From NCBI GenBank assembly GCA_023525975.1, contig JAKNSE010000030.1, forward strand, positions 1,473,501 to 1,537,500: a DNA stretch of 64,000 nt, in the 5' to 3' direction. The stretch's first letter is position 1. Every line of letters starts with the position of its first letter. A program made the position numbers and the translations under genes. This document shows, piece after piece, positions 1 to 11,203 of this stretch. The notes below the pieces were generated by a model that was given only the letters and a program-made list of their open reading frames with translations, made no database searches and had not been told where the DNA came from. The stretch comes from Smallanthus sonchifolius. Lineage: Eukaryota; Streptophyta; Magnoliopsida; Asterales; Asteraceae.

Positions 1-210
1 GATATAAACGTTTAAAAATGGGGGTGGAAGGTGCATATGACTTGCATGTGAATATTATTTCTCTCTTTTGGACGCAATTACTATTATACCCTTCCAGCCT
101 TTAAATTCCCTCCCCTTTTATGTGGCATGTTGATAATCATCCATTTTCAAGATCAATGGCTAAAAATTCTTCCTACACTTCCTACACTTTTTTCCCTTCC
201 TAGCATAACC

Positions 211-212
<2 letters not shown>

Positions 213-291
<79 letters not shown>
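213..291. repeat. (AT)n microsatellite
   Basis: About 79 bases of uninterrupted AT dinucleotide repeat. Reading frames across it give alternating Tyr-Ile strings on both strands, which are artefacts and not genes. Confidence 0.97.
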
Positions 292-292
<1 letters not shown>

Positions 293-532
293 CTTTTGTC
301 ATAATTATAAAAATAAATATTTGTTATATAATTACAAAGCAAATTATATAAATATTGTTATATTTGTATAACTAAAATGCTCGTTTATTTTTGTCAAATA
401 TAAAGTTCGGCTTCGAGCCTTTTTATTAAATAATTACTAATTTAGGATTGAAATTTAGTTTGAATTTTTAACAGGTCTATCTTAAATAGATTTAGTTACA
501 CTGATATTCATAGCTTTCTTTCAAATAGCAGC

Positions 533-683
533 GTTAAACGGGTTGTGTTTGTCTGTGGACGGGTCGAATCTGAAAATTTGACGCCAACTCAAACACAACA
601 AGAATCGAAAATCGTGTCCAACACGTGAATCCGAAAACGCCATGATTATTCACGAGTTGACACAAATACGACCCGTTTAACCG
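533..683. mobile_element. possible small MITE
   Basis: A roughly 150-bp stretch whose ends are imperfect inverted repeats (left AAACGGGTTGTGTTTGT, right complement AAACGGGTCGTATTTGT). No convincing target duplication was found. It is non-coding. The superfamily is undetermined. Confidence 0.35.
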
Positions 684-732
684 AAAACTTTATTATATTT
701 TACATATTAACAGGTTAAAATTATAAAAGTTA

Positions 733-967
733 GAGTAAACTTCGTTTTTGGCCCCTGTGGTTTGGTCAAAATAACGGTTTTAGTCCATTAGTTTCAATTT
801 GACTTTTTTGCTCCATGTGGTGTCTAATTTGTCTCAGTTAAGCCCAACTTACTAACACCGTTAGTTTTTTCTGTTAAAAATAAGGGCATTTTAGTCTTTT
901 CACATATAGTGGCTAATTGTGTCATTTTTTTAAAATAAAACAAGGACTATTTGTGTAAATTAATTAA
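733..967 (+). repeat. MULE 1 left terminal inverted repeat
   Basis: About 235 bp that pairs with 4445-4679 in reverse complement at high identity. Similarity runs from GAGTAAAC inward, past the shared TGTCATTTTTTT block. Confidence 0.85.
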
Positions 968-1583
968 AACAAAAACCCAGATCTTTGTCATCCACAAACA
1001 AAACCCTAGAACTTGAAATCCCATTCCCCTCCCCCTCCCACCACCAGCCATCGTCATCATCCACACCCACCTGCAACCCCTCCCCCTGCCACCACCAGCC
1101 ATCGTCATCATCCACACCCACCTGCCGGAAAACGGGAAGGCGGCGACGGTCTGTTTAACAAGGAGAGTGCGGCTGGGCTTTAAGGGCGATGGCAAAGAGG
1201 GTGGGGGTAGACGATGGACTGCAATCACACCACAACGATTATAACAGTGGGCTCTCCCAAATCAAACAACCACCGCAACCCTCCGTCTCAATCCCCGTCA
1301 TCCCCGATTCTAACCAGAACTCCCGGCGATTTGCAGGTGGCCGGCGATTGCAGGTAGCCTCCGATTTACCTATTTGCAGGTGGCCGACGAATTGCAGGTA
1401 ACCAGAACTCCCTTCGATTTGCAGGTGGCCGGATTTAAGGTCGATTGGGGTCGATTTGCAGGTAAAGATGAACGGGTGGGATTTGGAATCGGGGCTGGAG
1501 GTTCGTGAGGTTAGTTTCGTCGGTGGCTTTCATGTTCGCCGGTGGTGGTGGTGTTTTGAAGGATTTGATGGTGGGTGATGAAC

Positions 1584-4222
1584 TGTAACACCCGGATTTG
1601 CAAACCAATTTAAACTTTTTAAAATAACACGGAATTTAGGTCCCAGACAAAATATAACGTATCCACACGTTTAAGTTTTACAACATAAGTTTAGACTTTC
1701 TAAAATACGCAAAAGAAGTCAAGTTAGTCACACTTATCCACAAGTGCTAAACAACCCAACATGTTTGTAAAAGTCTACCACGAGAAGTTTAATCAAAACA
1801 AACATCGAAAACAACTTTGAGAATCCGATGTCCAACTTTGGCGAGACCCGAGATCATTCCGGAGCTTTCCCTACATCCAAAAACACCACAAATAACCATT
1901 AGTAATGATATAACAAGTCCCAAGACCCCCCAAAGTGTCCTAGGAAGAAAACTCAAAATTCAGCCAATGGGCGTCCCAGAAGCAAACAGAAGCCATCAGG
2001 CGTCCCACTTGGGGCGTCCCAGGGACCAGCCCTGCATCAGCCAACCCCAAATTTACAGTTTTGGCATTTTCGACCCTCCCGACTCGACCCCCAGTCGTTT
2101 TAAACCACCAACAACATTTTGTAAATGTTTTAAACTCCTCATACGAGAACCACAACTCGTTTTTACCCCTTATCCAATCCGAATCATTCGTTATTGTTTG
2201 GAGTCTTTGACTACAAGCTTACCACCCGAGTTTACCACACTCGTTAAGTTATGTCATTGAGTAATTGACTCCAAGACCGACATTTAGACAAGTATTGACA
2301 TCATACAAGTCCTATTATTATACTAATTCACCAATATTCCACAATGGTTTGACTTATACCACATTAAGTCAATTTACAACATTTCACCATTATTTCACAA
2401 TGGTTTGACTTATATACCACATAAGTCGATTTACACCAATTTCACCATTATTCCACAATGGTTTGACTTATATACCACATAAGTCAATTTACACCAATTT
2501 CACGATTATTCCACAATGGTTTGACTTATATACCACATAAGTCAATTTACACCAATTTCACCATTATTCCACAATGGTTTGACTTATACCACATTAAGTC
2601 AATTTACACCAATTCATCATTATTCAACAATGGTTTGACTTATATACCACATAAGTCAATTACTCCGAATTACCACATTTAGTTTGACTTTACACCACAT
2701 AAGTCAATTACACCAATTTACCACATCTAGTTTGACTAGACACCACATAAGTCAATTACACCAAATTACCACATTCTACTTTTTAGTTTAACTATATACC
2801 ACATAGTTAACTACACCAATTTAACATATTCTACATTTTAGTTTGACTATATACCACATAGTCAACTACACCAATTTCAAACTACATTATGCATACAAGT
2901 TTGACTTTTACCACACAAGTCAATTTTACACCAATACACCATATAAGTTTGTTAACTTAATTCATCAAACAACAAGGCGAGGTTCTTAGACCTCAAACAC
3001 CACGCACCAACCTTTGCATATTTTCACCATATGTAATTTCCTTAATTTTCAACATACAATTAAACACATATAAGATATTTGAACAACCAACATGTAAATC
3101 AAATATGTACAATTACCACCACCTATCATTACTAAGTAAGTGCAAAGCACTTAGCTTTGCCAATGAAGATTCCAATCGTTCCTTAAAGTCATCATATTTA
3201 TCACCTTTGGTCACCTAAACATTCCACATGTTTTAGTAATCTAATATATCCCCAATTATTCCTCAATTGAGGTTTGACACCCACCCAAGATCTTATGATC
3301 TTCACCATCATGTAATCTTGGTTTATTAAGCTTCACACAAGCTTTCAAACATTCTAAACCAAATCCACCCATTTTGACCCGTTAAGGATTTCACCCAATT
3401 TCCACAATTTCATCAATTCATAATTCACCAATTAAATTGAGTTTTATACTTGAAAATGTGTTTATATTACACCATAAACACTTATCCATACTCAATTCAC
3501 CATTTAAACACCTTCAATTACAAAATCCCCAAATTGGGTTCTCAAGAACCCTAATTTCTAAATCATCAAATTGATTAAGATTTCTTATCAATTAAAGCGT
3601 CTATTACTCCCATAAACACTTACCAACCGTCATTCCATCAATTAAACATCCCTAAATATAAAACCCCCAAATCACCCTCAAGAACCATAACTTTATGATT
3701 CTTGAATTAGGTGTTAAAAGGGTGTTATTAACCACTCTTTAACACTAATCAAGCTAGGTTTTAACTTTAAACAAGTTACCAACCATAATCAACCACCAAT
3801 TCAGCCCTTAACTTGATTTTTACAAAAACCCACCAAGAACATGAATTAATGGAGGTTTTGGAGAAGAATTGATACTTACATGAAGTCTAGATGAAGATGA
3901 ACAACTCAAATCCAATTGATTTAACATGCAATTCCTTGATTTCGAGTTTGAGTCTTCCTCTTCTTCTCCTTGAGCAAAAATCGCAAGAACACACACAACT
4001 CATGTGTGTGTTCTGAGCTACTAACACCAACCAAATAAATCAGCTTTGGCTGATTTACACAAATGGTCCCTCAACTTCAGTTTTGACCTCCTTTTTACCA
4101 TAAGTTAGTCAAAACCCTTAACTTGCAACATAATACCCTCAAACTTCCATTTTATTTATTTACACCCTCTTACAATATAATAAGTATATTATAGGATGAA
4201 ACCCGAAAGTTGGTTCGTTACA
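1584..4222 (-). mobile_element. solo LTR (gypsy-like) inside MULE 1
   Basis: The 2639-bp block starts TGTAACACCC and ends GTTCGTTACA. Identical 5-bp repeats TGAAC flank it (1579-1583 and 4223-4227), which is an LTR-retrotransposon integration signature. There is no internal domain or second LTR, so it is a solo LTR left by LTR-LTR recombination. The minus orientation is inferred because on that strand the 3' end reads GGGTGTTACA, like the ends of the gypsy LTRs further on. The motif GGCGTCCC occurs three times near 1972-2020. Open frames inside (for example around 1817-2260) are not recognisable genes. Confidence 0.85.
2336..2900. repeat. tandem repeat of about 58 bp within the solo LTR
   Basis: Repeated units contain CCACAATGGTTTGACTTATA followed by an ACCACATAAGTCAATTTACA-like half. 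About five copies are close matches and then units degenerate rightward. GTTTGACT and its complement AGTCAAT give each unit dyad symmetry. Confidence 0.85.
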
Positions 4223-4444
4223 TGAACAAAAGGGACGAGGGTCTGTTTAGATTTTGGATTTAATTATCTCTTCATGAGGGTATGTGTAGATGGTTGGTTA
4301 TGAACAAAAGGGACGAGTGAGTATCTGTTTCTTTTTTTGGACATGGAGTTCAAATGAAGAACAAATTATGGCGGCGGAGGAAGTGGTGGCAGGGGGAGGC
4401 GGAGGTGGTTGTGGCAGGGGAGGAGGGGGGAGGGGAGACAAAGA

Positions 4445-4679
4445 CTTAGTAATTTATATAAATGGTCCTTGTGTTAATTTAAAAAAATGACACAAGTAGT
4501 CCCTATCAGTAAAAAGACTAAAATACCCTTTCATTTAACAGAAAAAATTAACGGTGTTAGTGTCAGGGGTCTGATTGAGACAATTAGGTAACCACGGGGA
4601 GCAAAAAAGTCAAATTGAAACTAATGGACTAAAACCGTTATTTTGACCAAACCACATGGGCCAAAAACGAAGTTTACTC
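4445..4679 (-). repeat. MULE 1 right terminal inverted repeat
   Basis: Reverse-complement partner of 733-967, ending in GTTTACTC directly before the TAAAAGTTA duplication. Confidence 0.85.
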
Positions 4680-4688
4680 TAAAAGTTA

Positions 4689-5047
4689 ATTTAAGTTTCT
4701 GATATAACTTTAGATTTTGACAAAAAAAATACACAACCATTTTAAATTATAAGATAAAAACACATTTTAAAAAAAGTTAAAAGAAAACAAACAAGTCAAC
4801 CCAGGAACCCATCTGGCTAAACCCAACCCAACCCGTTTACCTAAAAGTATATGTGGACTCAAAAAACCCAAACCCATAAGTGCTAACAAACTCTCCTCAC
4901 TAGTCTCCATTCCGCTACTCCCCTTTATTATCGCCATCTATGAAAGGTTCCTTCTCCCAAATTTACTCGTTTAAACCATGCCATCATCTCCAACAAACAA
5001 ACCCTAATCTCTTATTTGGATTCTCATCGTAAATTCCCCTTACACAA
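4689..5047. other. TMK upstream region
   Basis: AT-rich sequence between the MULE and the TMK start codon. It should hold the TMK promoter and 5' UTR. I see no unambiguous TATA box or start site. The MULE ends only about 360 bp before the ATG, so the insertion has replaced or displaced distal promoter sequence. Confidence 0.5.
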
Positions 5048-8000
5048 ATGAAGAAATCCCACATGGGTTTTAAAACCCAACCTCAATTTCTCTTGTTAAT
5101 CCTGAACATATTCACTGTTTCAGTCGTTAACGTTCACTCGCAGTCGATTTCCGACGACTCCGACGTAATGCATGCTTTAAAGAAGAACCTTGAGTCGTCG
5201 AGTTCACTCAATTGGTCCGACCCGAATCCATGCAACTGGGATCGTGTCACATGCACCAAAGACAACCGGATCACCGGAATCCAAGCCGGAAACCAGAACC
5301 TGAAAGGCCCTCTCCCTCAAAACCTAAACAATCTCACTAACCTCCAAGTATTAGAGCTTCAAAACAACCAACTCACCGGGCCACTCCCGAGTCTCTCCGG
5401 GTTGACTCAGCTTCAACATCTTTTAATAAACAACAACAATTTCACTTCAATACCAACTGATTTCTTCAACGGTATGTCTTCCTTGCTAAAAGTTTATTTG
5501 GACTACAATGCTTTTGATTCATGGTCTATACCGGATGGTTTACAAATCGCATCGAAGTTGCAAATTTTCTCGGCTACTTCCACGAATCTCACTGGAAAAA
5601 TCCCTCATTTTTTCGGGTCTGATACGTTCTCCGGGTTAATAACTTTACGTTTAGCTTCGAACTCACTTGAAGGCGGGTTACCTGATTCGTTTTCAGGCTC
5701 TATGATGCAAAATCTTTGGTTAAATGGACAACAAAGTAGTTCAAGATTGAATGGGAGTATTAGGGTTTTAGAGAACATGACACATTTGATTGAAGTATGG
5801 CTTCATGGGAACTCTTTCTCGGGACCGTTACCCGATTTTTCGGGTTTGAACCGGTTGCAGAGTTTGAGTTTGAGAGATAATAGTTTTACAGGTCCTGTCC
5901 CATTATCTTTAACAGGTTTGAAGTCTTTAAAAGTTGTGAATTTGACTAAGAATGTGTTTCAAGGGCCAATGCCAAAGTTTGATGATTCTGTTGCTGTGGA
6001 TATGATTGGGGTTGATACTTTCTGTTTGCAAGATCCGGGTGTCGAATGTGATTCGCGTGTTAACGTGTTGCTTGAAGTAGCGGAATCTGTGGGTTATCCT
6101 CAAGTTTTTGCTGAAAAATGGCATGGGAATGATCCGTGTGAGTTATGGTTGGCTGTAACGTGTTAGGGTGATGGGGATGTAACGGTTGTTAATTTTCAAA
6201 AAATGGGGCTTACGGGCTCGATTTCATCGAATTTTTCGTTGATTAAGTCGCTGGAAAGGTTGGTTCTTGCGGATAATAATCTTACTGGGGTGATACCTGA
6301 TGGGCTTAAAGATTTGCCCAATTTGGTTGAGATTGATGTTTCAAACAATCAGCTTTATGGTAAAGTTCCAATCTTTAAGGCAAGTGTTAAGGTGGAAAGT
6401 GGCGGGAACCCGAATATCGGGAAAGACGGGCCAAGTGTGACACCGGTTTCACCGGATCAAAGATCTGGCGGCAATGGTGATGGTGGCGGTTTGGATACCT
6501 GGGTGGTTGTGGGATGTGTTATTGGGGGTGTTTGTGTGGTTTTGCTTATAGGGTTGGTTGGCTTTTGGTTTTTAAAAGAGAAAACTAAGCGGGCCGCTGG
6601 CCCGGTTAGTCAAAGTACAATGGTGATTCATCCTCGCCATCCTGGCCCCGATGGGGGCGAGGTTAAAATCACCATTGCTAACTCGAGTAATAATAATGGG
6701 CCCTGGGAAACAAACATGCCCTGGGAAACAAACATGCCCACGATTACCGGGCCTAGTGACATTCACAGGATCGAAGCGGGCAACATGGTTATTTCAATCC
6801 AGGTTTTGAAAAGAGTGACAAACAACTTCAGTCCGAGTAACATACTGGGAAGAGGCGGGTTTGGAACCGTTTACAAAGGCGAGTTACACGATGGGTCTAA
6901 AATTGCGGTTAAACGGATGGAATCGGGTTTGATGAGGGAAAAAGGGTTAGATGAATTTCAATCCGAAATTTCGGTTCTTACTAAGGTTAGACATAGACAT
7001 TTAGTAGCCCTTTTAGGATATTGTTTGGATGCAAAGGAGAGGTTACTTGTTTTTGAGTATATGCCTCAAGGGACACTTAGTAGATTCTTGTTTAATTGGG
7101 AAAATGATGATTTGAAGCCTCTTGATTGGACGACAAGATTGACGATCGCGTTAGATGTCGCGAGAGGGGTTGAATATTTGCACGGTTTAGCACAACAAAG
7201 TTTTATTCATCGAGATCTTAAACCGTCTAATATTCTTCTTGGTGATGATATGCGGGCTAAAGTTGGGGATTTCGGGCTTGTTCGGCTCGCCCCCGAGGGT
7301 AAAGCATCACTTGTCACACAATTGGCGGGAACTTTAGGGTATCTTGCACCCGAATATGCAGGTAGTTTACTAACTGTTCTTTTTTCTCATAAGTTGATTT
7401 AGGGTGCTTGGATGTGTTTTGAAAGTGGTTATGTGCGGTGTTTTTGATATACGTTTTTAATTTTTTCATTCAAAATCTGATTATTTATTATTTTAGTACT
7501 CCAGGCTTCACGTCATCTGGTTTGAGTCAGTGGACCGGTTCGATGTCCGGTCTGGTTATGAAAACAATGGTTATGTGATAGTAATTAGGGTTGTTCAACA
7601 TGTCAAAACGGGTTAGGGTCAAACTGGGCTTTGATCAAAGTGGGTCAAATGGGTTCGGATCTAAAGATTTCTTTGCATAAATGGGTCGTAGGGCATCTCA
7701 TAGTCACCTAAGGAGCTGTTTCCAATTACCAAACACATATGGGGTTGTCGCTAATTCAAATGGCGACAACTTTTCATTCTCTAGGCTAGTTTTTAGGCTT
7801 GTCATCGAGGTCAGTAAACTATGTAAGTTGTCACCATTTGAATTGGTGACGGCTTCTAATCAAGCAGCAATCAAAGCATGCAGGGAATCTTGAATTTAAG
7901 GTTGTCGTCATTTGAATTGGCGACAACTTACATAGTTTCTAGAGAATGGAAAGTTGTCACCATTTGAATTGACGACAACCCCATATGTGTTTGGTAATGG

Positions 8001-8779
8001 GAAACAACCACTTAGGTGATTAGGAGAGGCCCCCTATGACCCATTCATTAAAAAAAATAAAGATCTAAACCATCCGGCTGTTATGGAGGCCCAACCCAAT
8101 TGGCCCATTTGTTTGGTTTATGTATTTGAGTTTGCTTTTACTGTTTACAATTGGTATAATCACATAATTAAGTGTCTGAAAAGTTTTAACTATTTAAGAA
8201 ATTAATTGATTACATTATTTAACCCCTAAACAATTCATTTAATAGAACATTAAAAACTGATTATTTTCACATGTTTATTCAGTTACGGGTCGAGTGACTA
8301 CCAAGATCGATATGTTCAGTTTCGGGGTAATTCTAATGGAGCTAATCACAGGCCGAAAAGCCCTCGAAGAAACTCAACCCGAAGACAGTGTTCATCTAGT
8401 CCAATGGTTCCGCAAAATGCACATAAACAAAGAAACCTTTAGAAAAGCAATAGACCCTTGTCTCGAACCATATCTCACTGAAGACGCCTTAGCCAGTGTG
8501 GCCAAGGTGGCTGACTTAGCCGGTCATTGCTGTGCTCGTGAGCCGTACCAGAGACCTGACATGAGCCATGCGGTCAACGTGCTCTCGTCTCTAACTGACC
8601 TTTGGGAGCCCACAGAACCAGACCCTGATGACATATATGGAATTGACCTCAATATGAGTTTGCCTCAGGCAGTCAAGAAGTGGCAGGCCATGGATGGAGT
8701 GACCGGACTCGACCTTGACCGCTCTGGGTGCACCAGAAACACACAACCGAGCTTGAGATCTACGTTACACGAGTCGTGA
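5048..8779 (+). CDS. TMK: TMK-family LRR receptor-like kinase (internal stop; possible pseudogene)
   Basis: Transmembrane receptor kinase of the TMK family. Known members act at the plasma membrane in auxin and growth signalling. Exon 1 is 5048-7361, the intron 7362-8282 (GT-AG) and exon 2 8283-8779, joining in phase within the APE-like segment. Spliced length is about 936 codons, close to TMK1. Visible parts: signal peptide (residues 1-32), LRR N-cap with NPCNW, a block of LRRs, the non-LRR island, a second WHGNDPCELW cap, further LRRs, a TM helix (about 485-508), then a kinase with GRGGFGTV, AVKR, HRDLKPSN and DFG intact. Oddities: TAG at 6164-6166 in the second cap would leave only a secreted ectodomain of 372 residues. 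An 18-bp tandem duplication lies near 6704-6739. The C-terminal tail after KKWQA is unlike other family members as I know them. The frame is otherwise open, so the stop is recent, an allele or a sequencing error. Confidence 0.9.
7680..8045. mobile_element. hairpin-rich MITE in the TMK intron
   Basis: The ends are imperfect inverted repeats (GGGTCGTAGGG... and its complement with CACATATGGGGTTGTCG) spanning about 85 bp. Inside are four near-palindromic units of the type GTTGTCRYCAATTYAAATGG...GACAAC (near 7743, 7825, 7902 and 7952). The target duplication is unclear. It lies wholly within the 921-bp TMK intron and does not disturb the splice sites. Confidence 0.65.
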
Positions 8780-9118
8780 TTCGATGACATTATTAGTCAG
8801 TTCAGATGGTGTGGCTCGTTTTAGATTTGAGATTGGTTTGATTATTCTTTCTGATGCTAATTTTATTTATGGTTTGTTTTGGTTTTCTAGCATTTCTGGT
8901 GGTATTTTTTCAGATTATTTTTACACATTATGTTTATTTTTTGGAACCTTTTCTAGTGGAATGAACAGATTTTTTTGGGGTTTTTTTTTTAAAAAATAGT
9001 GTGTAATGAGTTTTTTAGGATTATATTTTATTTCTGACAATATAAAAATATAAAAATGTTAGGTGTAGAGGGCTGTTTATTTTTCTGAATTGAAACCTTT
9101 CAAAATGTTATTTTAAAA
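8780..9118. other. TMK 3' flank
   Basis: T-rich sequence after the TMK stop, presumably the 3' UTR. AATATAAAAATATAAAAATG near 9038 could contain polyadenylation signals. Nothing else is recognised. Confidence 0.4.
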
Positions 9119-10028
9119 GGGAGATTTTAATGGGACACGGAATATTGCTAATTGGACACGCCGCCGCCCTATACGCCCTTGTATAGGCCAATACGAGGCG
9201 TATAGGGTTCAGCCTCTGACAACAGAATGCCACGTGTCATTCCCTATCTGGCGGCTGGGTCCCATACGTGGCGTATAGTGTATACGCAGCGTATTGGTCA
9301 CGGGTTATATTTTTGCTTCAAAAGTTGGTAGATTTGGGATTTAAGAATCCTATACGTGACGTATTGACCTATACGCCACATATAGGTTTTTTTTTATTTA
9401 ATTATCTTTTTTAATTTAATTTATATAACTTTGTTATTATAAGTTTGTTATGTTTTTTAATTTAATTTATATAACTTTGTTAATATAAGTTTGTTATATA
9501 TATATTTTTATTAAACATTTATTATATTTTTACATTTATAATTTATCATTACAACCAAACAAAATATTAAACATTACAACCAAACAAATAACTAAAACAT
9601 TATATACATTACATCAAAAAATTAAATATATACATCAAAATGTTTTTACATACATAACAGAAGAAACAAACTGAATACAAATAAAAACAACTAAGCCTGA
9701 CCCGCCCCGCCGTCATCCTGAATGGGGTCGCCCGGATAATGACGTGGCGGTGGTAGTGTTGGTGGCTCGATGCCGGCGGCTCGTGACAGATCCACGTATA
9801 GTCCTATACGCGGCGTATAGCGATGTGATGGATGACTAGTTGCAGAAGTTACCTCGTACCCTAAACCGCACCGTATTGACCTATACGATGCGTATAGGGG
9901 TTGGAATAACCAGGTGTACGATGTTGTCGGGCTTGGGAAATTGTGAAGGCTATACGCATCGTCTCGCCCTATACGATGCGTATAGAGCCCGGTCCAAATA
10001 GCAATTCCCGTGTCCCATTACTAGTCCC
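9119..10028. mobile_element. 910-bp deletion derivative of the ATACG MULE
   Basis: The left end (GGGAGATTTTAATGGGACACGG) and right end (complement GGGACTAGTAATGGGACACGGG) match the termini of the 6.5-kb element at 18251-24795. It keeps the subterminal TATACG palindromes. Near 9690-9800 it also keeps a piece matching the 3' end of that element's Athila-ORF1-like gene. Both ends plus a fragment of one gene and no transposase make it a classic internally deleted, non-autonomous copy. Flanking target duplications are not clean. Confidence 0.8.
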
Positions 10029-10479
10029 TTATCAAAATCTTATTTCACAAGCCAAATGTTATTTAAACAGGTAATTTTTTTTTCTTTTTCCGAAAATGTT
10101 TAAAATCTACCCAATTATCATGATATGTATATTCACGGGTTGACACAAACAAGATATGATAATCCAAAAATAAATATTATTTTATTTTTGTATGTTAATA
10201 CTCTAAAATAACAAATTTACATTATAACATATAATTTGTTTGAAACAATTATGTTTAAACTATAAAACATGATGCCATTTCTTTTTTTAACTTTTAAATT
10301 TGTCATAACACATATAACGTCGCTCAACCTTTTTGAAGGCATAAAGAAAATATAAGAGTAGGGGTCTTTTCCGAACTCATTGGTTATCAATCGTCATTCT
10401 TTATGTGGCCTTGAGACCTACAATAAATTTTTTTCCGAAAGGCAAGATTTTATAAAAACCAGGGGGAATCCCCAACCAA

Positions 10480-10850
10480 CAGATACAAAGGAATCAACAA
10501 CAAAACATAATTACAAGAGATTGAAACTAATCCAGTTTTTTCAAGTGAGATTCTTAAGGCTTGAACGACTTTTGAGCCAAAGGAATCCTAAAGCCTTTAT
10601 GCTCCCAATTATATCTTCCATCTTAGGTGATTTGTTTTTAAAGATAATCTCATTCATTTCCCTCCATATGCACCAACAAGTGATGAGGATAATGCCTTTG
10701 AAGACTTCTTTGTACACCTTCTCTGAGAAAACCGTCTTGTGAAGCTCAACGAGGTCACGAACCGAGAGATCGGGTTGATCTTGTACCACATACTAACATG
10801 TTGCCAAACCACCGAAGCAAAGTTTATAGTTAGCGGAATAAATACTTTTT
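10480..10850 (-). pseudogene. LINE reverse transcriptase 3' relic
   Basis: On the minus strand a short frame (10789-10541) reads ...CWCIWREMNEIIFKNK... followed by ...ALGFLWLKSRS. This is the C-terminal zf-RVT type segment found at the end of plant L1-like LINE ORF2 proteins and their domesticated relatives. The upstream RT and endonuclease are absent. It is a 5'-truncated, decayed copy, as usual for LINEs. Confidence 0.6.
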
Positions 10851-11203
10851 AAGATGTTCTTAATTTATTTAAGGTAACCTAATTGATTAGTGACTTTTCG
10901 GGTAAATTGAGTTTTGTGCAAAAGAATACAGTGGTGCTTATACTATCTATAGTAAATGCTAAATGGTAATGCTAACAAAAGGTAGTTTAAGAAAACAGTA
11001 ACTCAGGGTTCATAAAAGTGCCTTTGTCTCAAATCCAAATGGGTTGTGTATAAGCATTTGTGATGAACTTCCATCGGAAAGGACTCTATGGTTGTCTCTT
11101 TGTTTAGATTTTATATGAACTTATTGTTATAATATACTTTTCATATTATTCTAATATATTTCTCATTTCCAGATATATTTTTTAGAGTCAGGAGTCTCCC
11201 TAA
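10851..11203. other. intergenic, nothing recognised
   Basis: AT-rich sequence between the LINE relic and the Harbinger element. No coding frame, repeat structure or element end was identified. Confidence 0.4.

Larger units (their letters stand above)
733..4679. mobile_element. Mutator-like element 1 (non-autonomous)
   Basis: The ends form long inverted repeats starting GAGTAAACTTCG and ending CGAAGTTTACTC. The 9-bp direct repeat TAAAAGTTA flanks them at 724-732 and 4680-4688. Nine-base duplications with TIRs of more than 200 bp are the hallmark of the Mutator superfamily. No transposase is visible. The interior holds low-complexity GC-rich sequence with short tandem repeats (about 1028-1120 and 1330-1430) and a later solo LTR insertion. 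Its TIR belongs to the same family as the element at 27891-30848. The GC-rich interior could be a captured gene fragment (Pack-MULE style), but I recognise no protein in it. Confidence 0.85.

Noticed and set aside
127..351. Overlapping plus and minus frames rich in Tyr-Ile
   Set aside because: They are produced by the (AT)n microsatellite and have no protein character.
947..1228. Minus-strand frame with repeated WVWMMTMAGGGRGRG
   Set aside because: It comes from a short tandem repeat in GC-rich MULE interior; no recognised domain and no supporting gene structure.
1817..2260. 147-codon plus-strand frame in the solo LTR
   Set aside because: It lies inside an LTR, is read against the element's inferred orientation and has no recognisable domain.
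2336..2900. Direct repeats that might suggest a CRISPR array
   Set aside because: Units of about 58 bp are contiguous without unique spacers, in a plant LTR. It is an ordinary tandem repeat.
4290..4490. Gly-rich 66-codon frame next to the right MULE TIR
   Set aside because: Low-complexity purine repeat; no start context or conserved domain.
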